DNA of 64,000 nt, taken from Bacillota bacterium. GTDB taxonomy: Bacteria > Bacillota > Clostridia > Oscillospirales > Acutalibacteraceae. The notes beneath the pieces are model-generated. The model made no database searches. It saw only the letters and a program-made list of their open reading frames with translations, and was not told the origin of the DNA. Every line of letters begins with the position of its first letter. Position 1 is the stretch's first letter. The stretch spans positions 359,535 to 423,534 of the forward strand of contig JAEYPT010000006.1 of the NCBI GenBank assembly GCA_023410445.1. Reading direction: 5' to 3'. The position numbers were made by a program, and so were the translations under genes. Positions 50,958-58,070 of the stretch are shown here, piece by piece.

Positions 50958-53180
50958 TTAATAAACACCGATTTGTCTTGTGGAATCGCCGTGTGGCCTA
51001 CAACCGCCGATCATTTCCACGCGGACGGAAGCATGGGAGAGCAAATTGTTGTTCTTGTCGTACACATCGAACATAATGTAAGCCGTGCCGGCTCCTTTGC
51101 CGTTTACCTGAACGTTTCCATTTTTCAGTTTTGCGGATATGGCAATTTTATCATTGGTCGAATAGACGTTCACCGTTGAAGCTTTATGGCCGGTCAGTTT
51201 GATTCCGATCTGGTACTTGCCGCCAACCGGCATTTGATAACTGGTTGTATCCAGCATAATCGAATTTCCTGTGTCCGCGACTATGTAATCGCTGAAATGA
51301 TCGGTCTGAAATATGAGGAACCCGTTTTCCACGATCGCGTTCATGTCGGTTAGGGTCCCATCCGATTCATAGCGGAAAACGCGCAGCGTGCCGCGATGTC
51401 CAATTGGAACAGGAATTTTAATGGTCACCCTGCCGCTGAAAGAGAGAATATTATTGCCGTTTTGGTCAAGCAGTTTCAGTTTATAAAGAGACGGTGTGCC
51501 GATGACGTTCAAATCCGCGTCGGAGACAGCGAGATTGTAGGCAGCCTTGCCATCCAGATCGGGTATGCCGCCCGATTCTCCTTTCGAATCTCCGTTCTTT
51601 GTTTCCGGAGTGACGGAAAACGTGATGCCTGTTACGTTGGGAGAGAACGTCGCGCCGGAAAGGTCAACTTCCATCCCGGACGAAGGATCTTTTACAGTAG
51701 AGGGAAGCGAAGGAGTTGAAACCGAGGTTGTAGAAGATGTGTGAGAAGAATCATGATTAGAGCTGCTCCCACCAGACGTCTCTTTAAATGCTGCGGTCAC
51801 GGTCACATTCGAAGCAGGCATGGTGAAGCTGTTTCCGGTAATAGCATACTGGCTGGTGCTACCTGCGTTAGAAAAAGAAAGGGAATTATCAACCAGCGCA
51901 TATCCGTCTTCCGGCTTAACCGTGAGACTGATCGTTTCGCCCGGCATGCCTTTTGGGGTACTCAGCGTAACACTTCCGTGTGATAAAGAAGCTACCGTGA
52001 TGGAATATGTTTTTTCTCCGTTATGAACCGTGCCATAAGGTGCAAGCTTCGAAAAATCGCCGTCGCCCGCACAATGAAAATTCAGGGATTGGGAACAGCC
52101 TGAGAACGCGGAGTCTCCGATGTTTGGGATGTTACCGTCAAAGTAGGCGTTCTCTAAACTGCTGCAATCCGCAAACGCAGAAGAGTCGATTGAAGTAACG
52201 CCGGCCGGCAGGGTAATGCTCGTTAAACTGCTGCAGCCCTCAAACGCTGCATTGCTTATTGAAGTAACGCTGGCCGGCAGGGTGATATTCGTTAAACTGC
52301 TGCAGCCCTCAAACACTTCATTGCTGATTGAAGTAACGCTGGCCGGCAGGGTGATACTCGTTAAACTGCTGCAATCAGCAAACATGACCCAACCAATTGA
52401 TTTTATGCCGGCCGGCAAGGCAATGCTTGTTAAACTTCCGCAGCCCCAAAACGTTCCATAGCCGATTGACGTCACGCTGTTCGGCAGGTTGACACTCTTT
52501 AAGCTGCTGCAATTAAGAAGTATTTCATTGCCGATTGACTTCACGCCGTCCGGCAAGGTGATGCTCGTTAAACGGCCACAACCCATAAACGCCCCATCGC
52601 CGATTGACGTCACTCTGGACGGCAGGGTAACGCTCGTTAAACTACTGCAATTTGCAAGTATTCCATTGCTGATTGACGTTATACTGTCCGGCAAGGTAAT
52701 ACTCGTTAAACTGCTGCAATCCCCAAACGCAAAATTGCTGATTGAGGTTACTTTGGACGGTAAGGGGATACTCGTTAATCCTATACAGTGGTAAAACGCT
52801 TTATCGCCGATTGAAGTCACGCTGTCCGGAATCGTGATGCTCGTTAACTCCGTACAGTTGTAAAACGCTTTATCGCCGATCGAGGTGACATTGTATGTGG
52901 TCCCACTATCGGTAACTTTTGCAGGAATTGTTATGTTACCGCTATAACTTGAACCTGAACTAACTTGAACGTCGCCACTGTCTAAAATTTGATATTCAAT
53001 ATTGACGCCGTCGTCGTTTTTTACTGTAAATGTATTTGTAGCAGCACATGCACCGATTGTGTATAGGGGCGCCACCGACAGCATAACGGCAATAGCAAGC
53101 AAAAGCGATAGCGCTTTTTGCCTTAGCTTTCGCGCATTATTAAAAAACAGTTTCATTCTTGTTATAAAATCAGTTTGCAT
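50958..53180 (-). CDS. BspA-like leucine-rich-repeat surface protein with the shared C-terminal tail
   Basis: An exported protein of 740 aa. CGAGG lies 6 nt before the ATG at 53180. The signal segment (about 18-45, ending GACAATN) is preceded by a rather long basic N terminus. About a dozen LRR_5/BspA repeats of 23 residues follow (L-T-S-I-T-L-P-x-S-V-T-S-I-x-x-x-A-F-x-x-C-S-S). A beta domain (Y-S-I-T-V-A-S-L-S-H-G-S-V) and a Ser-rich linker come next. The last roughly 110 residues match the end of the 13-kb and 32.9-kb giant proteins (Y-I-M-F-D-V-Y-D-K-N, then S-H-A-S-V-R-V), ending S-T-R-Q-I-G-V-Y. BspA-type LRRs bind host or matrix proteins in other species. Confidence 0.92.
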   Translation of the reverse strand: MQTDFITRMKLFFNNARKLRQKALSLLLAIAVMLSVAPLYTIGACAATNTFTVKNDDGVNIEYQILDSGDVQVSSGSSYSGNITIPAKVTDSGTTYNVTSIGDKAFYNCTELTSITIPDSVTSIGDKAFYHCIGLTSIPLPSKVTSISNFAFGDCSSLTSITLPDSITSISNGILANCSSLTSVTLPSRVTSIGDGAFMGCGRLTSITLPDGVKSIGNEILLNCSSLKSVNLPNSVTSIGYGTFWGCGSLTSIALPAGIKSIGWVMFADCSSLTSITLPASVTSISNEVFEGCSSLTNITLPASVTSISNAAFEGCSSLTSITLPAGVTSIDSSAFADCSSLENAYFDGNIPNIGDSAFSGCSQSLNFHCAGDGDFSKLAPYGTVHNGEKTYSITVASLSHGSVTLSTPKGMPGETISLTVKPEDGYALVDNSLSFSNAGSTSQYAITGNSFTMPASNVTVTAAFKETSGGSSSNHDSSHTSSTTSVSTPSLPSTVKDPSSGMEVDLSGATFSPNVTGITFSVTPETKNGDSKGESGGIPDLDGKAAYNLAVSDADLNVIGTPSLYKLKLLDQNGNNILSFSGRVTIKIPVPIGHRGTLRVFRYESDGTLTDMNAIVENGFLIFQTDHFSDYIVADTGNSIMLDTTSYQMPVGGKYQIGIKLTGHKASTVNVYSTNDKIAISAKLKNGNVQVNGKGAGTAYIMFDVYDKNNNLLSHASVRVEMIGGCRPHGDSTRQIGVY
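52150..52900 (-). repeat. Tandem 69-bp repeats encoding BspA-type LRRs
   Basis: Direct repeats of 69 bp (23 codons), with the phrase CTCGTTAAACTGCTGCA (or a close variant) recurring about once per unit. The most similar copies are at 52200-52370. Confidence 0.85.
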
Positions 53181-53327
53181 TTTAACCTCGGTTCTAAATA
53201 AGATTATTATACTTTGCGTCTTCAACAAAATCAACAATCAGAATAATAAGTTTGAAAAAAGGTACTCGTAATCGGACTGCACCCCAAGCGTTATCTGCGC
53301 CGCTGCATTATGATGAATATGGAGAAG

Positions 53328-53359
53328 GTGCGTTTCCGGGTGAGGGAAACGCACTTTTT
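53328..53359 (+). terminator. Orphan terminator-like hairpin
   Basis: GTGCGTTTCC (53328-53337) pairs perfectly with GGAAACGCAC (53345-53354) and is followed by TTTTT on the plus strand. No plus-strand gene ends before it. On the minus strand it could still mark the end of the cohesin operon, though without a T-run. Confidence 0.5.
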
Positions 53360-53475
53360 AATTCCTCATACTTGAAACTTTCATGACTCACTGGCTATTG
53401 CAAACTGCCGGTGCAGTTATACCGAAATGGATTCTTCTTTGTTTTCTGCACGCATCCCACAGTCGGTAAAAGAAT

Positions 53476-54738
53476 TCACTGGGAAACTGCGTGTTTCTTA
53501 ACAGCATGCTGCGCAATGTGTTTCGGCTTTTTTCTAAGAAGAAGCAATGTGCCGGAGGATACCATACAAAGAATTTCGCAGAGAAGAACACGGGTATTTC
53601 CCACGCCTGTTTTTGGGCTTCTGAACCCTTCGCTATGATTTCCTGATGTTCCCGACGTACCCAATGCATTTGAAGTCTTCGAATTCGCCTCAAGTTTTGC
53701 AAAGAGGGTTGCATCCCCAGAAACTTGATACGGAAAATCGATCTTGTTTTTTAGACTTGAATCCGAATACCAGCCATCGAAAAAACAACCTGCTTTCGAT
53801 GTCTGCGGTGCATTATAGATATAGGCGCCGTAATTCATCAGCTTATCGTCAACCTTTGCTGCACCGTTAGCTTCAAATTTTATCGTACATTGTTTCGGCG
53901 ACCAAAGCGCATAGAGTAAAATGTTGCTTGTTCCTGCGGTAATCTTATCACCCGAAACATAGTTTGTTCCGCTGCCGTCACTTGCTGTGTTCCAATTCGC
54001 AAAGGTATAGTTTTCTTTGGATAAGTTTCCCGGATTGCCCAAAACAGTAACAGTATCCCCCTGCAGATAGACATTTCCATCTGTGGGAACAGACCCGCCG
54101 GTATTTCCGTTTCCGTTATATGTAATGCTGCAGGTGATGGGAGCCACACTATTGCTATGGGAACGGTGACTGTTTGAATTGCTGCCCCCTGAACTGCCGC
54201 TGCTTGGACTGCTGCTGCTTGGACTGCTGCTACTGGCTGAGCTGGTGGGACTGCTTTGTATTTTAATTGAACCATTATTACAGGTCACAGCCATGTGTGC
54301 TCCGGCGTCGTCTCCGATTTCCACGTTTTTCAACGTCAAATCTGCTGTGCCATCTGACGCATTATTTAGAATTTTAAACTTTACCGTCATCAGGCACCCG
54401 TTAGAGCTGATTGATTTACCCGCTGCATATGCACCACGAATCGTGTTTGCAGTATATTTTTCATTTATGCTGTTCATGGTAGCGGTAATCAGGGGCCCCG
54501 GGTCGGCCGATATTACCTGCAGCTTTGTGCTGTCGTAAATAAGATCAAACTGACCGTTATCCATCCCTTCACTGGCCGTCAAATTAAGGGATGCTGTAAC
54601 GGTATCTCCGGGTGCTCCGGTTGCTCCCTGAATGGTGGCTGTCGCTGTGGAAGCGGCAAACGCAACCAGGGAAAAGGATGTTGCAACAATTGCAAGTATT
54701 AAGCACGTAGCTAAAAACATAGTAGTTACTTTTTTCAT
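53476..54738 (-). CDS. Wall-anchored cohesin protein with SPKTG sorting signal
   Basis: A 420-aa exported protein. It has a signal peptide (about 1-28). A cohesin domain (about 30-160) has the T-A-T-I-Q-G-x-x-G-A-P-G-D-T-V start, F-D-L-I-Y-D-S-T-K-L-Q-V and the closing strand C-N-N-G-S-I-K-I. A Ser-rich linker and two InlB/Flg_new-type repeats (about 205-350; F-A-N-W-N-T and F-D-G-W-Y-S-D) follow. The C-terminal sorting signal is S-P-K-T-G (374-378), a hydrophobic stretch and R-K-K-P-K. SPKTG fits the (S/P)PXTG motif used by Clostridioides difficile class B sortase, and a class B sortase is encoded at 60622. It probably displays the cohesin on the cell wall to bind dockerin proteins. Third gene of the operon. 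Confidence 0.88.
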   Translation of the reverse strand: MKKVTTMFLATCLILAIVATSFSLVAFAASTATATIQGATGAPGDTVTASLNLTASEGMDNGQFDLIYDSTKLQVISADPGPLITATMNSINEKYTANTIRGAYAAGKSISSNGCLMTVKFKILNNASDGTADLTLKNVEIGDDAGAHMAVTCNNGSIKIQSSPTSSASSSSPSSSSPSSGSSGGSNSNSHRSHSNSVAPITCSITYNGNGNTGGSVPTDGNVYLQGDTVTVLGNPGNLSKENYTFANWNTASDGSGTNYVSGDKITAGTSNILLYALWSPKQCTIKFEANGAAKVDDKLMNYGAYIYNAPQTSKAGCFFDGWYSDSSLKNKIDFPYQVSGDATLFAKLEANSKTSNALGTSGTSGNHSEGFRSPKTGVGNTRVLLCEILCMVSSGTLLLLRKKPKHIAQHAVKKHAVSQ

Positions 54739-54783
54739 GAATCTACTCCCTTTCTGAATATTTTCAAAATCTGAAAAAGTTTT

Positions 54784-55677
54784 TCATGGTTTTGCAGTGT
54801 AGTTTTGAATAATAATATTGGCGTCAAAGCTGTTGCCTATCCCGTCGGAGTTAATATCGGCAACTGCAATCTGCTTAGGAGTTAACGTGATTCTTCCGGT
54901 GTAGTACTTGATAATCAGACTTGCATCAAAGCTGTCTATGATTCCGTCGAAGTTAACGTCACCGGTTAACAGCCACTTGGCGTAAAGCGTCGTATTTGAG
55001 ACTACTTTACTATTTGTGAAATCCCATAGATTCGCGTCGGAACAGGCAGCGTCCTGATACCAACTGTCAAAAACGTGTCCTGCTTTGACTGGTGCAGCCG
55101 GGGCGGTTAATGATCCCCCTTCAACGACTTGTGCATCGGCTACCGCGCTACCTCCCTGCGTATCAAATTTGACGGTATAAACACTTCTATTTTTAATCTG
55201 TATCGAACCGTTATTGCAGGTTACCGTAAGGTGTTCTCCGGCATCGTTTCCGATTTGCACATTTTGGAGAGTCAGGTCTACCACACCCTCCGGTGCATCC
55301 GCTTTAATCTTAAACTTCACTGACATTAAGCATCCGTTGGGGTTTATGGGATTTCCCGTTGCAAATGCGCCCCGTATCGTGTTTTGACTATAATTTGGGT
55401 TTATGCTGTGCGTGGTCGAAGCAATTAGGTCTCCACAATCAGCCGATACGATCTCCAGCTTGCTGCTGTCGTAAACAAGATCAAACTGACCATTATCGAT
55501 ATTTTCACCGGCCGTTAAGTTCAGGGCTGCTGTAACCGTATCTCCCGGCGCTCCGGTTTGTCCCTGAATGGAGGCCGTCGCAGTAGATGCAGCAAAAGCA
55601 GTCGTCGAAAATGATGACCCTGCAATTGTAATGAACAGGCACGAAGCCAGTAACATGGCGCTAACATTTTTCTTCAT
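54784..55677 (-). CDS. Adaptor protein with cohesin and type I dockerin
   Basis: A 297-aa exported protein. It has a signal peptide (about 1-29) and a cohesin domain (about 31-160) closely similar to that of the next gene (G-Q-T-G-A-P-G-D-T-V-T-A-A-L-N-L, F-D-L-V-Y-D-S-S-K-L). One InlB-type repeat (F-D-S-W-Y-Q-D) follows, then a C-terminal dockerin (about 238-297) with two calcium loops: D-V-N-F-D-G-I-I-D-S-F-D and D-I-N-S-D-G-I-G-N-S-F-D. Both loops carry Ser-Phe at the recognition positions, as in the neighbouring dockerin protein. It could bridge a dockerin protein to a wall-bound cohesin, like an adaptor scaffoldin. It lies 45 bp from the next gene and 51 bp from the previous one. Confidence 0.9.
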   Translation of the reverse strand: MKKNVSAMLLASCLFITIAGSSFSTTAFAASTATASIQGQTGAPGDTVTAALNLTAGENIDNGQFDLVYDSSKLEIVSADCGDLIASTTHSINPNYSQNTIRGAFATGNPINPNGCLMSVKFKIKADAPEGVVDLTLQNVQIGNDAGEHLTVTCNNGSIQIKNRSVYTVKFDTQGGSAVADAQVVEGGSLTAPAAPVKAGHVFDSWYQDAACSDANLWDFTNSKVVSNTTLYAKWLLTGDVNFDGIIDSFDASLIIKYYTGRITLTPKQIAVADINSDGIGNSFDANIIIQNYTAKP

Positions 55678-55728
55678 AGATCACTACCGCTTTTCTAAAT
55701 GCTTCATAGAACTACAATAATAATTCAT

Positions 55729-57651
55729 TTAATTGGTGTATTTTTTTACAATTAAATTGGCATCAAAGCTGTCTACTTTCCCATCGGAGTTCATATCCGC
55801 AATGGTAAGCTGTTGGGTGGATAATGTAATCCTGCCGGTAAAATATTTAATAATCATACTGGCGTCGAAGCTATCAACGGAGCCGTCTTCGTTAACATCA
55901 CCGATCAATACCCATTTGGCGTAAAGAGTCATATTGGATGACACGGTATCTGATGCAAAATTCCATTGATTCGCGCTGGTACAGGCAGCATCCCGATACC
56001 AGCCGCAAAAGACGTAGCCTGTCCGGGTGGGATCGGCTGGAGCGGTTAACAAACTGCCCGCATCCGCTGTTGCACCGGCTACCGCGCTGCCCCCCTGCGA
56101 ATCATAGGTAACAACATATCCCCATTTTGCGTATACCGTTCTGGATTGATCAAACGTGTAGGGGAAAGCAACTTTGCTCGCCACGGCAAATCCGGGGTCC
56201 GTATACCAGCCGGTAAGTGCATAACCGGGTTTTGTAGTATCCGGGAAACCGGGAATCGTTGTATTTTCGTCCTGACTGATGGAGGTTATCGCGGTGCCGC
56301 CGTTTGTATTGAATTGCAGGGTTTGCTTGACGAATATCTTATCCAAAAACATATCAAAAACCCCTCGGTTGGTCGAAAAATCCTGGTCATCCGAGGCAGT
56401 AAAACCCGCAACAATATAACCTCCGTCTGTCGTCTGCAGGATGGAGCTAATCATATCATCAGCACTTCCGCCGATATCTTTCGCCCAATCGATGGAGCCG
56501 TCACTTTTCAATTTTAAAATGCTGCCATCGTAAGAACCTTTGTTGAGATTCAAATAATTCCCATCGTTTGAATTACTGTAGCCCGCCACGATATATCCAC
56601 CGTCTCCGGTCTGTTGAACAGAATGAAACATATCCACTTGACTTCCTCCGATATCTTTCAGCCAATCGACCGAACCGTCGCTTTTGAATTTTACAGCTGT
56701 TCCATCCCTTGTCCCCTTGTTAAGACCCGCAAAATCTCCGACGTTTGAAGCACTGAAACCAACGGCGATATATCCGCTGTCCTTCGTCTGTTGGACATCA
56801 TCAAATTGATCGTCTCCTCCGGTTCCGTTTATTTGCTTTTCCCATTCAAGCGAGCCGTCGCTTTTCCATTTTGCCAGGCATTGCTGAAAATTCGAACCGC
56901 CCGCGCTGTCTGCGTTTCCTGCGGTAATATACCCCCCGTCTGCGGTTATCCGGACAGACACGTATGCACCTGACTCTGTACCGGGAGTCGTTTTAATCCA
57001 TTGAACCGCACCGCTGCTGTCGTACTTTACAAGCAGCGGTATACCGAGATTGGCGTTGCTGCGAAATCCTGTCATATCGCCGTCATCGGATTGAGTAGAA
57101 CCCGAAGCGATATATCCGCCGTCCGCCGTCTGATGAGCCGAATAAAAAGTATCCGGGTGTGTTCCCCCAAATGTATGAATCCATTGGATTGAGCCGGTTC
57201 CCGTCAGTTTAACAAGCACAGCGTCTATCGTATATCCACCGTGTAAAGTCCCTTTGTAGAGGCCGGTCAAGTCTCCGTCCTCCGAATTGCTTGTCCCTGC
57301 GATTATATATCCGCCGTCTGCCGTTTGCTCAGCGGAGTAGAATTCTTCTTCCTTGCTTCCGCCGATATTTTTGATCCACTCCGTCGATCCGTCACTTCTG
57401 AATTTGGCAACAATTCCGTCGCTGGATCCTTTATTTAGAAAAACCCCGTCAGTTGATTCGCTGGTTCCACAGGCAATATACCCTCCGTCGGAGGTCAGCT
57501 GAGCGGAATAAAACATGTCGTTTCCGCTTCCTCCAAGATGCATTTTCTGTGGTATATCAATTTGCTGCGCAAATGCGCCGATACTTGCCATTGGGGAAAT
57601 GACGAGTACGAATGCCAATAAAAACGGCAAAAATCTCTTTCCGGGTTTCAT
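55729..57651 (-). CDS. Secreted propeller-like repeat protein with type I dockerin
   Basis: A 640-aa exported protein. It has a signal peptide (about 1-28), then about eight repeats of 50-58 residues (about 35-440) with the signature Q-T-x-D-G-G-Y-I-x-A-G-x-S-x-S-x-D-G-D and W-x-K-x-I-G-G-S, which looks like a beta-propeller. Two InlB-type repeats (about 445-575; L-T-G-W-Y-T-D, F-C-G-W-Y-R-D) follow. The C-terminal dockerin (about 582-640) has D-V-N-E-D-G-S-V-D-S-F-D and D-M-N-S-D-G-K-V-D-S-F-D. There is no catalytic domain. The Ser-Phe dockerin residues match the adaptor protein. First gene of the operon, divergent from the MalT-like regulator. Confidence 0.9.
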   Translation of the reverse strand: MKPGKRFLPFLLAFVLVISPMASIGAFAQQIDIPQKMHLGGSGNDMFYSAQLTSDGGYIACGTSESTDGVFLNKGSSDGIVAKFRSDGSTEWIKNIGGSKEEEFYSAEQTADGGYIIAGTSNSEDGDLTGLYKGTLHGGYTIDAVLVKLTGTGSIQWIHTFGGTHPDTFYSAHQTADGGYIASGSTQSDDGDMTGFRSNANLGIPLLVKYDSSGAVQWIKTTPGTESGAYVSVRITADGGYITAGNADSAGGSNFQQCLAKWKSDGSLEWEKQINGTGGDDQFDDVQQTKDSGYIAVGFSASNVGDFAGLNKGTRDGTAVKFKSDGSVDWLKDIGGSQVDMFHSVQQTGDGGYIVAGYSNSNDGNYLNLNKGSYDGSILKLKSDGSIDWAKDIGGSADDMISSILQTTDGGYIVAGFTASDDQDFSTNRGVFDMFLDKIFVKQTLQFNTNGGTAITSISQDENTTIPGFPDTTKPGYALTGWYTDPGFAVASKVAFPYTFDQSRTVYAKWGYVVTYDSQGGSAVAGATADAGSLLTAPADPTRTGYVFCGWYRDAACTSANQWNFASDTVSSNMTLYAKWVLIGDVNEDGSVDSFDASMIIKYFTGRITLSTQQLTIADMNSDGKVDSFDANLIVKKYTN

Positions 57652-58070
57652 AAACGATACCTCTCTTTTCTTTTAAACTTTGTCTTTCCATGCGTTAATG
57701 ATTTGTACATATTATTTAGACGAATTATATAAAAAATATATGACAAAAAAGGTAAAATTTCTATATTCAGAAGTTTATATCTAAAATTCGAGTTAAAATA
57801 AAATAGATTTTCTGTTTTATTTATTACTTAAATAGATATCTTTATTTTTTCTAACTATCAAAATAAAAATATGTCTGATACATCAATTATACAGGCACGG
57901 AATCCTTTCGGTATATCACCCACCAGGGGGATTTTAATCAGCGGCAACGGGGGAATTTTATCTATATATGGAGATTCAGGCTCGATAGAGGGGGATATCT
58001 CAGGGGGATATTCTACCGATATTCGGGGGATTTTCAATACATAATATCGATTGAAATAGAGGTTCCGGTT
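57652..58070. promoter_or_regulatory. Divergent region with five GGGGGA direct repeats (MalT-box-like)
   Basis: Between 57926 and 58030 the plus strand carries GGGGGATTTT (57926), GGGGGAATTT (57949), GGGGGATATC (57990), GGGGGATATT (58003) and GGGGGATTTT (58025), all in the same orientation. The left one is preceded by TCACCC. Escherichia coli MalT recognises GGGGA(T/G)-type boxes arranged as direct repeats, and the next gene encodes a MalT-like regulator. The rest of the region (57660-57900) is very AT-rich and holds no gene. Confidence 0.6.

Noticed and set aside
52150..52900. Regular 69-bp repeats considered as a CRISPR array
   Set aside because: The repeats are coding, in frame, and translate to BspA-type LRRs; there are no unique spacers and no cas genes.
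53247..53390. Short coherent-looking plus-strand frames before the cohesin operon
   Set aside because: Two registers look equally plausible, neither has a start codon with a ribosome site, and a hairpin lies inside.
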